This document shows positions 52,747 to 60,956 of a stretch of 64,000 nucleotides of DNA, one piece after another. The number at the start of each line of letters is the position of its first letter. Positions within the stretch are counted from its first letter, which is position 1. Location: positions 1-64,000 of the forward strand of contig JAHJLB010000011.1 of NCBI GenBank assembly GCA_018822105.1, written 5' to 3'. Below the pieces are notes generated by a model. It saw only the letters and a program-made list of their open reading frames with translations. It did not search any database and was not told the DNA's origin. This stretch comes from Pseudomonadota bacterium (GTDB lineage: Bacteria; Desulfobacterota; Desulfovibrionia; Desulfovibrionales; Desulfovibrionaceae). The translations under genes were made by a program, and so were the position numbers.

Positions 52747-53573
52747 GCACTCCGACCCGCCCCGTTCTCCGCTACCATGGCGGCAAGTGGAAGCTGGCCC
52801 CGTGGATCATCAGCCACTTCCCGGCGCATCGGGCCTATGTGGAGCCTTTCGGGGGGGGGGCATCCGTGCTGCTGCGTAAGCCCAGGGTGCCGACAGAGGT
52901 TTGGAATGATCTGGACGGTGAGCTGGTGCACCTGTTCAAGGTGCTCCGTGACCCCTCGAGCGTAGAGGCATTATCCAGATCCTGCGCCCTCACGCCCTTT
53001 GCGCGAGAGGAGTTCGATCTCTCCTACGAGGAAACCGAGGACCAGGTGGAGCGCGCCCGCCGCTTCATCGTCCGTAGCTTCTTTGGCTACGGCAGCAAGG
53101 CATGTATCAGCCATGCCAAGAACGGATTTCGCTGTCTGCGCACAGGCGAGAATTCTCCGGCAGTAGACTGGAGCCGCTACCCGGAGGCCTTGCAAGCCGC
53201 CGCGCGTCGCATGCTTGGCGTGGTCATTGAGCACAAGCCTGCCCTGGACATCATCCGGCGCTTCGACCGCCAAGATACCCTGTTCTATTTGGACCCGCCC
53301 TACGTCCAGGGCCTGCGGAATCTTGAGCAGGGCATCTACCGCCACGAAATGACCGACGATGAACACCGCGAGCTGGCTGCCAGCCTGCTGGAGATCAAGG
53401 GCATGGCCGTAGTGAGCGGCTACCGCTGCGCGCTCTATGACGAGCTGTATTCTGGCTGGCGGCGCTTGGACTGCCGGGCTTATGCCGACAAAGCCAGCCC
53501 GCGCACCGAGTCGCTGTGGATATCGCCGAAGGCCCAGGCCGCAACGCAAGGCAAGCTCCTGGAGGTAGTCTAG
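52743..53573 (+). CDS. DNA adenine methylase (Dam, D12 class)
   Basis: GTG 52743 overlaps the previous stop by 4 nt. The 276-residue protein has YHGGKWKLAPWI at the start, AdoMet motif EPFGGGASVLL and catalytic FYLDPPYVQG. GATC is the usual target of the class, but specificity is not visible here. The FGGGAS codons lie on a run of ten G (52851-52860). Loss of one G would stop the frame at 52965, so the tract could act as an on/off switch. Confidence 0.9.
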   Translation: MSTPTRPVLRYHGGKWKLAPWIISHFPAHRAYVEPFGGGASVLLRKPRVPTEVWNDLDGELVHLFKVLRDPSSVEALSRSCALTPFAREEFDLSYEETEDQVERARRFIVRSFFGYGSKACISHAKNGFRCLRTGENSPAVDWSRYPEALQAAARRMLGVVIEHKPALDIIRRFDRQDTLFYLDPPYVQGLRNLEQGIYRHEMTDDEHRELAASLLEIKGMAVVSGYRCALYDELYSGWRRLDCRAYADKASPRTESLWISPKAQAATQGKLLEVV

Positions 53574-53575
53574 CC

Positions 53576-55447
53576 ATGCGCTTCCGCTTCACCAGCCCCG
53601 AGCGGCATATCTTCCGCCGCCTGCCGCCCCAGAAGCCGTCCGACTGGGCGGCCGAGCACCTCATCGTTCCCGACGGCCCCGGCGCGGGCGGCCGCTGGCG
53701 GCGCGACGTGGCCCCCTACGCCGTGGGCATCATGGACACCTGGGCCGAGCCCAGCGTGGAGGAGGTGCTCGTCTGCGGCACCCCGCAAAGCGGCAAGACG
53801 CTCATCATGTACGCCTGCCTGGGTTACTGCGTTGCCCGGCGGCCCGGCCCGCGCATGCTCTCCATGCCGGACGATCCGGCCCTGGCCAAGGTGCTGGAGG
53901 CCAAGCTCAAGCCCCTGTTCCGCCGCACCCGGCCCGTGGCCCGCCTGCTGCGCAAGTTCCGCTCCGGCGCCATCCTGTTCCGCGACGGCACCGCCCTGCA
54001 CCTGGCCAGCGCGCAGTCCCCCAGCCAGCGCGCCTCCATCTCCATCCAGGACCTGTTCATGGACGAGGAGGATCTGTACAAGCAGTTCGCGGGCGCGGGC
54101 GTGCCCGTGGTCGACCTCATGGAGCGCACGCGCCAGTACCGCCACAAGCGCAAGATCCTGCGCGTCAGCAAGCCCGTGGGCGGCGAGGAGTCGAGCATCT
54201 GGACAGCGGTCCACGCGGCGGACGAGCTGCGCCACTTCGAGGTGCGCTGCCCGGCCTGCTCCGAATTTCAGCCCATGGCCGAGGAAGGCCTGGTCTGCCT
54301 GACCGAGAGCCCCTCATCCAAACAGACAGATACCCAGCGCATCAAGCGCGAGGGCCTGGGGCGCTACAAGTGCCAGTGCTGCGGCTACCTCTGGACCGAC
54401 CACATGCGCGACGTGGCCGTGGCCGCTGGCCGCTGGCGCAGCACCGAGCCCGTTGCCCGGCCGCGCAGCGTGGGCTTCCACCTGCCCGCCATCCTCTCCC
54501 GCGCGGTCAGCCTGTCCGAGATCCTGGCCGACAAGCTGGCGGCCGAGGCCACGGACAGCCCGGACGTGAAGCAGGCCTACGCCAACGGCATGTGGGCCGA
54601 GCCGTACAGGCCCGTGGTGCGCGAGACAAAGGAAAGCGCCATCCTGGCCCTGCGCGACCCGGAGCTGCCAGCGCGCACCATCCCGGCCGGTTACGTGGCC
54701 CTGACCGCTGGCATCGACATGCAGAAGCACGGCTTCTGGTTCCTGGTCTGCGCCTGGACGCCGGGGCTCGAGTGCGCGGTCATCGACTATGGCCGCCTGC
54801 GCGACTGGGAGGACGTGGCCCGCCTGGTGTGGCACACCGCCTACGCCCAGGAATCCGGCGGGCCTGCTCTGCCTGTGTGGCGGGCCGGGCTCGACACCGG
54901 CGGCGGCAAGACCGACGAAGACCTGCTCACCCGCACGGAGGAGGCCTACGCATTCATCCGCCGCCAGCCGCCGAACCGCGTCTTTGCCACCAAGGGCGCC
55001 AGCCGCCAGATGCTCACCCCCGTGGCCTGGAACGTGCTGGACAAGATGCCCCGCTCCCGCGCGCCAATCCCCGGCGGGCTCACGCTCTACTCGCTCGACC
55101 CCAACTATTTCAAGTCCCTGGTGCATGCGCGCCTGCAGGCCGATGCCAGGCAGCCGCTGCGCCTGCACCGCGACTGCGAGGAGAGCCTCGCGCAGCAGCT
55201 CGCGGCGGAGCGCCAGGTGCGCAGCCGCAGCGGCCAGGTGTCCTGGGAGCGCGTTCACCGCGACAACCACTACCTGGATTGCGCCTGCCTGAATTTCGCC
55301 GCCGCCCACGCCAGCTGGACACCCAGCCTGGAGCTGCTTTGCCAGATAGAGGAGCGCCGCCGCCAGCAGGCCGCAGCCCAGCCCAAGCCCCAGGCCCCGG
55401 CCCCGCAGGCCATGAACCCGTACACCGGAGAGGAGCACCGCTCATGA
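53576..55447 (+). CDS. Phage terminase large subunit, GpA family
   Basis: ATG 53576 follows GGAGG by 10 nt and gives 623 residues. The ATPase domain has GTPQSGKT near residue 80. Later, LTAGIDMQKHGFWFLVCAW marks the RNase H-like nuclease domain. It cuts and pumps phage DNA into the prohead through the portal. The next gene starts within its last codons. Confidence 0.94.
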   Translation: MRFRFTSPERHIFRRLPPQKPSDWAAEHLIVPDGPGAGGRWRRDVAPYAVGIMDTWAEPSVEEVLVCGTPQSGKTLIMYACLGYCVARRPGPRMLSMPDDPALAKVLEAKLKPLFRRTRPVARLLRKFRSGAILFRDGTALHLASAQSPSQRASISIQDLFMDEEDLYKQFAGAGVPVVDLMERTRQYRHKRKILRVSKPVGGEESSIWTAVHAADELRHFEVRCPACSEFQPMAEEGLVCLTESPSSKQTDTQRIKREGLGRYKCQCCGYLWTDHMRDVAVAAGRWRSTEPVARPRSVGFHLPAILSRAVSLSEILADKLAAEATDSPDVKQAYANGMWAEPYRPVVRETKESAILALRDPELPARTIPAGYVALTAGIDMQKHGFWFLVCAWTPGLECAVIDYGRLRDWEDVARLVWHTAYAQESGGPALPVWRAGLDTGGGKTDEDLLTRTEEAYAFIRRQPPNRVFATKGASRQMLTPVAWNVLDKMPRSRAPIPGGLTLYSLDPNYFKSLVHARLQADARQPLRLHRDCEESLAQQLAAERQVRSRSGQVSWERVHRDNHYLDCACLNFAAAHASWTPSLELLCQIEERRRQQAAAQPKPQAPAPQAMNPYTGEEHRS

Positions 55448-55677
55448 GCAGCAAGAAAGCCATCGCCGCAGCAATCGCCCTGGCCCAGGCCGGTGTGGAC
55501 TACTCGCCCAAGACCGGGGCCACCTGCCCGTGCTGCAAGGCGGATCATGTGAGTGTGTACAAAACTATGCCATGGGTCGGTAGCATGCGAGTGCGCTACC
55601 ATAAGTGCCAGACCAACTCCTGCATGATTTCAGCAATCGGTGCAGGAATTAAGAGCATTGAGGTTTGTCATGATTGA
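55444..55677 (+). CDS. Ogr/Delta-like zinc-binding protein, possible late-gene activator
   Basis: ATG 55444 overlaps the terminase stop (ATGA). The 77-residue protein has CPCCKADHVSVYKTMP and then YHKCQTNSC. This matches the spacing of the Ogr/Delta phage transcription activators (two Cys pairs around a beta hairpin, the second spaced by four). It could switch on late genes or be a small structural adaptor. The 3' end overlaps moron 2 by 10 nt. Confidence 0.72.
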   Translation: MSSKKAIAAAIALAQAGVDYSPKTGATCPCCKADHVSVYKTMPWVGSMRVRYHKCQTNSCMISAIGAGIKSIEVCHD

Positions 55678-56447
55678 TCATTGCGAATGATGTTCTGAAC
55701 AGCTTCCGAAGAAGCTGCAAACTGCAAAGACGTTGAATCAATTCTTTGTTGACGAATTGAAATACTGAACATCAGCATCTGACGACTATACATATCGCCT
55801 TGCTTCTTATCTGAAATTCCAGTCAGAGGCTTAAGCACTTCGATATACAAATCTGCTTCCGCAATGAGTCTTTGCAACGATCTCCACCAGCACATAAGTG
55901 TTTCAGGTTCAGTAATATGGTCAATATCATTGTTTGCAAGTGCGTTTTCAACGATATCGTAAATACCGGAAGTGTTGTCATACATTGATGTGTACGAGTA
56001 ATGAATTGTGATTGCATTTGCGTCTAGGAGTGACAAGTCCTTAGCATCCATATCGCTAATCGATCCCATAAGATGCTTATCTTTGAGCATTCTTATGTAC
56101 GCAGCAGGTAGCACTGTGGAGCCACCGGGTGCTTTCTTCTGGTTGAAGCTGTCCCTAAACACCGATGAGACAATGAGGCAAAGCGAATGTTCAACTGTAT
56201 AGTTTTCTCCAGATAGTTTTGACCACATCTCCTGTGCGTCGCTCGGTAACAATTCAACTATATAATTACTTACGACTTCTTTCATCGCTTTTATCCACAT
56301 TATCCTTGACAATATTACTAATGCGATCTTCCGCTCTGCCTCGCGTCTTGCGCGTTTTGCCCAATACCCTGTGGACCAGTGCATTGCCAAAGAACCGGCA
56401 ACGGCTCCAAGGCATGCGGACATGATGGCTATGGTTGCTTCGCTCAT
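55668..56447 (-). CDS. AT-rich membrane-anchored protein on the opposite strand (moron 2)
   Basis: ATG 56447 has GGGAGG just upstream and is preferred over the track start 56612. The 259-residue protein starts with a hydrophobic segment (ATIAIMSACLGAVAGSLAMHW) followed by a basic patch and a mostly helical soluble part with Trp-rich LMCWWRSLQRL. Base composition is much lower in GC than all flanking phage genes. As with moron 1, topology and orientation suggest a lysogenic conversion, exclusion or defence gene. No family recognised. Confidence 0.75.
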   Translation of the reverse strand: MSEATIAIMSACLGAVAGSLAMHWSTGYWAKRARREAERKIALVILSRIMWIKAMKEVVSNYIVELLPSDAQEMWSKLSGENYTVEHSLCLIVSSVFRDSFNQKKAPGGSTVLPAAYIRMLKDKHLMGSISDMDAKDLSLLDANAITIHYSYTSMYDNTSGIYDIVENALANNDIDHITEPETLMCWWRSLQRLIAEADLYIEVLKPLTGISDKKQGDMYSRQMLMFSISIRQQRIDSTSLQFAASSEAVQNIIRNDQS

Positions 56448-56550
56448 GAGCCCTCCCGATCTTCCCGTGCAGATAGCATGGGGAATATCATAGCGCAATG
56501 TCGCGTTCACATATGTTGTCAATGTGTTACGCCTTGCTGCGCATAGTAAA

Positions 56551-56566
56551 TTACCACCCCTGGTAA
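56551..56566. promoter_or_regulatory. 16-bp palindrome TTACCA-CCCC-TGGTAA
   Basis: A perfect 6-bp inverted repeat with a 4-nt centre, 104 nt upstream of moron 2 and 65 nt upstream of the connector gene. It suits a repressor dimer controlling one or both divergent transcripts. Confidence 0.4.
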
Positions 56567-56608
56567 CGACACCCTTCCATTCCGTTTCCGTGCGGAAGTA
56601 AAACGGAC

Positions 56609-56630
56609 GCAAATCTTACGGAGGATTTGC
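56609..56630 (+). promoter_or_regulatory. Hairpin enclosing the ribosome binding site of the connector gene
   Basis: GCAAATC (56609-56615) and GATTTGC (56624-56630) pair around TTACGGAG, enclosing the GGAGG ribosome site. The stem ends directly at the GTG start codon, so it could limit translation of the gpW-like gene. Another hairpin (TCCGTT...AACGGA) lies just before. Confidence 0.55.
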
Positions 56631-56846
56631 GTGGCCACACTCGCGGAACTTCACGCCAAGCTTGCCACCTACCAGAACGCCGAGGACGCCATCGTCATGG
56701 GCGCGCAGTCCTACGAGATTGCCGGGCGCAAGGTTACCAAGGCCAACCTCCCCGCCATCCAGGCCAAGATCGCAGAGCTGGAGCAGCGCATTGCCGCCCT
56801 CCGGGGCAACCGCCACGGCCAGGCCGTGTTCGCGGGGCGCAGATGA
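56631..56846 (+). CDS. Head-tail connector, gpW-like small protein
   Basis: The 71-residue protein (GTG start) has the gpW/head-joining pattern: helix, short strand (GAQSYEIAGRKVTKANL) and a final helix (KIAELEQRIAAL). It precedes portal by a 4-nt overlap as in many lambda-like phages. It would join DNA-filled heads to tails. Confidence 0.82.
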   Translation: MATLAELHAKLATYQNAEDAIVMGAQSYEIAGRKVTKANLPAIQAKIAELEQRIAALRGNRHGQAVFAGRR

Positions 56847-58423
56847 ACGAGCCCGCCATCATCAACGCCAACAGCGGGCGCACCCTGGGCCGCAGGGTCT
56901 TTGACTTCTGCACCAGCCTGCAGGCCCAGCTCATCGGCCTGCGCAACCCCCAGGCCGCCATGTCCTACATCCGTGGCCGCCAGGCCCTGCTCTCCTACAC
57001 CGCCGGGACCAAACGCGGCCCCAACCGCAACTTCCGCCCGAAGAACACCACGGCCGACGACCTCATCCGCAAGGACTGGCCGCTTGTCGTTGCCCGCGCC
57101 CGCTACCTGGCCCGCAATTCCGGCTACGTGTCCGGCGCGCTCAAGAAGATCTGCGACAACGTGGTCAGCGACACCGGCATCCGCCCCCAGGTGCAGTTGC
57201 GCGGCCAGAACAAGAAGCTCGACCGCGACCGCAACCGCGCCCTGGAAGCCATCTTCCGCAAGTGGGCCGAGCATCCGCGCGTGCGCTTTTTCGAGAAGCA
57301 GAAGCTGGCCCTGCGCCACAACTGGGTCGACGGCGAGTGCATCCTGCACCTGTACGAATCCCCCACGCTCTACCGCGAGGGCATCGTGCCACTCGGCCTG
57401 GAGCTGCTCGAGGCCGACCACCTGGACAGCAGCGTCAACGGCCAGCAGGCCAACGGCTTTGTGGCCATGCGCGGCATCGAGTTCGACGCCGAGGGCTTCC
57501 CCGTGGCCTACCACCTGTTCACCGAGCACCCGGGCGCGAGCATGACCGGCCTGCGCAGCATCTCGCTGGGCAAGAGCGTCCGCGTCGACGCCTCTCGCAT
57601 CATCCACCCGTTCGAGCGCACCCGCGCCTCGCAGTCGCGCGGCATGTCCTGGCTGGCTCCGGTCGTCATGGAAATGCACGACTTGAACGAGTACCAGGAC
57701 AGCGAGCGCATAGCCGCCCGCCTCACTTCGGCCTTCGGCTTCTTCATCGAGACGAACAACCCGGACCTGACCGCAGCGGGCCTGCTTGGCGCTGGCCTGC
57801 CCGGCGTCACCCCTGCCGCCCCGGAGCTGCCCGGCGCCAAGATTCCCACCCACGTGGAAACCGGCGGCGTCCACGTGCTGCCCCAGGGGACCAAACTCCA
57901 CGGCGAGGGCTTCAACCGTCCGGGCAGCAACTACGATGCCTACGTCCGGTCGCAGCTCAAGGGCGTAAGCGCCGGTTTCGGCATGAGCTACCACGCCTAC
58001 TCGAACGACTACTCCGACGCCTCCTACTCCGCCGCGCGCTCCGCCTCCCTGGAGGAGCGCCGCAGCTACAAGAACCAGCAGGCCTTCCTGGTGAGCCAGC
58101 TCTGCACGCCCGTGTGGAACACCTGGCTGCAGTTCCTGGCGCTCTCCGGTCTGGCCGAGGGCATCGTCGCCCCCGGCGCGGATATCCCCGTCACCTGGCA
58201 GACCCCCGGCTGGCCCTGGGTCGACCCGCTGAAGGACGCCAAGGCCAGCCAGACGGAGCTGGAGATGGGCGTCACCTCCCGCAGGCGCATCGCCGCCAGC
58301 AAGGGCGACGACATCGACGACATCATGGCCGAGCGCGCCGAAGAGGACGAGACCTACGGTCCACTGGCCGCTGCCAAACCCAACGACAACAAAGGAGCGA
58401 GCGATGCCCCCGAAGAAGGGTGA
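56843..58423 (+). CDS. Portal protein, lambda family
   Basis: ATG 56843 overlaps the connector stop. The 526-residue protein shows portal features: RARYLARNSGYVSGALKKI, a central LLEADHLDSSVNG, and a helix rich in RIAARLTSAFGFFIETN. It forms the ring through which DNA enters and leaves the capsid. Its end overlaps the protease-capsid gene by 20 nt. Confidence 0.92.
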   Translation: MNEPAIINANSGRTLGRRVFDFCTSLQAQLIGLRNPQAAMSYIRGRQALLSYTAGTKRGPNRNFRPKNTTADDLIRKDWPLVVARARYLARNSGYVSGALKKICDNVVSDTGIRPQVQLRGQNKKLDRDRNRALEAIFRKWAEHPRVRFFEKQKLALRHNWVDGECILHLYESPTLYREGIVPLGLELLEADHLDSSVNGQQANGFVAMRGIEFDAEGFPVAYHLFTEHPGASMTGLRSISLGKSVRVDASRIIHPFERTRASQSRGMSWLAPVVMEMHDLNEYQDSERIAARLTSAFGFFIETNNPDLTAAGLLGAGLPGVTPAAPELPGAKIPTHVETGGVHVLPQGTKLHGEGFNRPGSNYDAYVRSQLKGVSAGFGMSYHAYSNDYSDASYSAARSASLEERRSYKNQQAFLVSQLCTPVWNTWLQFLALSGLAEGIVAPGADIPVTWQTPGWPWVDPLKDAKASQTELEMGVTSRRRIAASKGDDIDDIMAERAEEDETYGPLAAAKPNDNKGASDAPEEG

Positions 58424-60536
58424 GAGCAAGCAGGACTTTCTTGGCCGCTGCGCGCGCGAGAAGCGCGCCACAGGCATGAGCGAGGACAAGGCCATGGCCG
58501 CCTGCGCGGCCGACTGGAACCAGGCCCGCATGGCCGCCGTGGTGGACGACAACATGCTGCACCTGGCCGGAGCCGTGGACATCACCCTGGCCGACCAGGC
58601 GAACGACGGCGAGGCGCAGGCCCCGGACCGCTTCGTCATCCTGGCCTACACCGGCAAGCTCATCGACTGGGGCTGGCACCGCTTCATCATCGACCTCAAG
58701 GGCATGAAGCTGGCCAAGGCCAAGGTGCCCTGCCTGCACGGCCACTACAGCGGCGGCATCGTGGGCACCATCGACAAGAGCAGCCAGGACGCCAACGGCT
58801 TCTACGTCACCGGCGAGTTCTCCCGCGTGCCCACGTCCAAGGGGCCGGAGGTGCTGGAGCACGCCCGCGAGGGCTTCCCCTGGCAGGCGTCCGTCGGCGT
58901 GCAGGGCGTCAAGGTGCTCCACGTGGACAAGGGCGCAACCCACAAGGTCAACGGCCAGACCGTCGAAGGCCCCTGCGATGTCTGGCTTGAATCCACCGTG
59001 TTCGAGGTTTCCTTCGTGCCCTTCGGGGCCGACGACGACACCGCCGCCATCGCCATGAGCCACGACGGCTCGAGGGGTGACGGCAAAACCATTTCCCCGG
59101 AGGACAACACCATGCCCCATACCGCAGCCCCTGGTTCCCAGGAACTCTCTGGCCAGCAGCCCCCGGCCGCTGTCCCCACCCCTGCCCCGGCCACCGCGCC
59201 GGACGCCGCAGCCCTCGACGCGGCCAAGGCCGAGAGCGCCAAGCTGGCCGCCCAGGCCCAGCAGGACGCCGCAGCCCTGCTCACCCACGGCCAGAACCTG
59301 AACCTGTCCATGAAGGACGTCCAGGGCGTCCTGGCCCTGGGCCTGCCCAAGGCCGCCGCCACGGAGAAGCTCCTCGAGCTTGCCGCCGCCAAGAACCCGC
59401 CCGTGGGCACCGGCGTCCTGGTCATGGGCGCGGACGAGGCCGACAAGGTGCGCCTGGCCGCCACCCACGGCGTCATGCTCCGCATGGGCCTGCAGCCGAA
59501 GGAATCCCTGGCCCCCGGCCATGAAAACTTCCGTGGCCTGCGCATGCACGAGCTGGCCAAGTTCTTCCTGGAGCGCGCGCGCATCAGCACTCTGGGCATG
59601 AGCCCTGCCCAGGCGGCCGAAAAGATCCTGCGCCTCTCTTCTGGCGGCATGTCCACATCGGACTTCGCCGCCGTGTTCCGCGACGTCGCTCACAAGCGGC
59701 TCCTCAAATCCTACATCGCCGCCGGGAGCAACTGGCGGTCCTACTGCAACATCGTGCCCGCCAGCGACTTCAAGACCATTTACGGCGTCACCTTGTCCGA
59801 GGCCCCGGACCTTGACCTGGTGAACGAGCACGGCGAGTACAAGTACGCCAGATTCAGGGAAAAGCAGGAGTCCTACCACATCGCCAAGCACGGCAAGATG
59901 GTTCGTCTCACCCTCGAGATGATCATCAACGACGACCTGCGCGCCTTCCAGAAGCTCCCCCAGCTCTTGGGCGCCGCCGCCTCCCGCCGCGAGTCCGACA
60001 TCATCTACGGGCTCATCAACAGCAACCCGGTCATGGCCGAGGACGGCAAGGCCCTGTTCTGCTCCGACCACGGCAACCTGGCCAGCGGCGGCGACATCGG
60101 CGGCGTGGACTCCGACACCCTCACCGCCGCCCGCCAGGCTGTGTTCCTCCAGCAGGGGCTCAACGGGTCCGATCTGAACCTCGAGCTCAAGCACCTGCTG
60201 CTGCCCAGCACCTACATGACCTCCGCCGAGGTCTTGCTGACCTCCGCCGCCCTGCCTGAAAGCGGCATGAGCGCTGGCGTCAAGAACGTCTGGGCGGGCA
60301 GGCTTGAGCCTCACTTCGACGCCCGCATGGACCGCGCCAGCTCCACCGCCTGGATCGGCGTCGCCGACCCCGCCCAGGCCGACACCGTGGAAGTGGCCTT
60401 CCTGGACGGCGTCGAGGAGCCCGCCATCAGCGAGCACGAGGACTACAAGACCGACTGCATCGACTGGAAGGTGCGCCACATCTTTGGCGCTGGCATCATG
60501 GACTACCGCCCCTTCTACAAGAACGCTGGCGCGTAG
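58404..60536 (+). CDS. Prohead protease fused to major capsid protein, with an internal start
   Basis: The 710-residue protein has an N-terminal prohead protease (about 40-235) with HGHYSGGIVG and PWQASVGVQG supplying the His and Ser regions and EVSFVPFGAD closing the domain. An Ala/Pro-rich scaffold-like linker (about 240-310) and a major-capsid domain to the end follow. A GGAGG with 8-nt spacing precedes in-frame ATG 59112 (residue 237), which would give a separate 474-residue scaffold-capsid product. Both forms may be made. Portal lies upstream and a DUF2190 protein downstream. Confidence 0.9.
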   Translation: MPPKKGESKQDFLGRCAREKRATGMSEDKAMAACAADWNQARMAAVVDDNMLHLAGAVDITLADQANDGEAQAPDRFVILAYTGKLIDWGWHRFIIDLKGMKLAKAKVPCLHGHYSGGIVGTIDKSSQDANGFYVTGEFSRVPTSKGPEVLEHAREGFPWQASVGVQGVKVLHVDKGATHKVNGQTVEGPCDVWLESTVFEVSFVPFGADDDTAAIAMSHDGSRGDGKTISPEDNTMPHTAAPGSQELSGQQPPAAVPTPAPATAPDAAALDAAKAESAKLAAQAQQDAAALLTHGQNLNLSMKDVQGVLALGLPKAAATEKLLELAAAKNPPVGTGVLVMGADEADKVRLAATHGVMLRMGLQPKESLAPGHENFRGLRMHELAKFFLERARISTLGMSPAQAAEKILRLSSGGMSTSDFAAVFRDVAHKRLLKSYIAAGSNWRSYCNIVPASDFKTIYGVTLSEAPDLDLVNEHGEYKYARFREKQESYHIAKHGKMVRLTLEMIINDDLRAFQKLPQLLGAAASRRESDIIYGLINSNPVMAEDGKALFCSDHGNLASGGDIGGVDSDTLTAARQAVFLQQGLNGSDLNLELKHLLLPSTYMTSAEVLLTSAALPESGMSAGVKNVWAGRLEPHFDARMDRASSTAWIGVADPAQADTVEVAFLDGVEEPAISEHEDYKTDCIDWKVRHIFGAGIMDYRPFYKNAGA

Positions 60537-60576
60537 CGCCGCCCACCCCACGAGTATCTAACGCAAGGAGAACGTC

Positions 60577-60948
60577 ATGGCTCTGAACAAAGTCTGCTCC
60601 GGCGCGGTCATGGACTACCTGAACGAGTCCGGCGCCACCATCACCTCCGGCGAGCCCGTGCTCATCGGCGCCACCCTGGGCGTGGCCCTGGTGGACATCG
60701 CCGACGACGCCACCGGCTCCGTGGCCATCGAAGAAGTCTACGAGATCCGCAAGGCCACCGGCGCCATCGGCCAGGGCGATCTGGTCTACTGGGACGCCGA
60801 CGGCAACCCGGCGGGCTCCACCACCGAAAACGGCTGGTCCGGCACCGGCTGCCTCACCACCACCAGCAGCGGCAACACCCTGGCCGGGCGGGCCTACGCC
60901 GCCGCCGCCAGCGACGACACCACCGTGCAGATCAAGCTGAACGCGTAG
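60577..60948 (+). CDS. DUF2190 family protein, putative capsid decoration protein
   Basis: The 123-residue beta-rich protein opens MALNKVCSGAVMDYLN and has the repeated Gly-rich strands of DUF2190 (EPVLIGATLGVAL, GDLVYWDADG). Location just after the capsid gene fits a head-stabilising or decoration role. AAGGAG lies upstream. Confidence 0.82.
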   Translation: MALNKVCSGAVMDYLNESGATITSGEPVLIGATLGVALVDIADDATGSVAIEEVYEIRKATGAIGQGDLVYWDADGNPAGSTTENGWSGTGCLTTTSSGNTLAGRAYAAAASDDTTVQIKLNA

Positions 60949-60956
60949 GAGGCACC

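Noticed and set aside
56711-58639. 642-codon minus-strand ORF opposite portal
   Set aside because: A shadow. The plus strand encodes a convincing portal protein in the phage operon.
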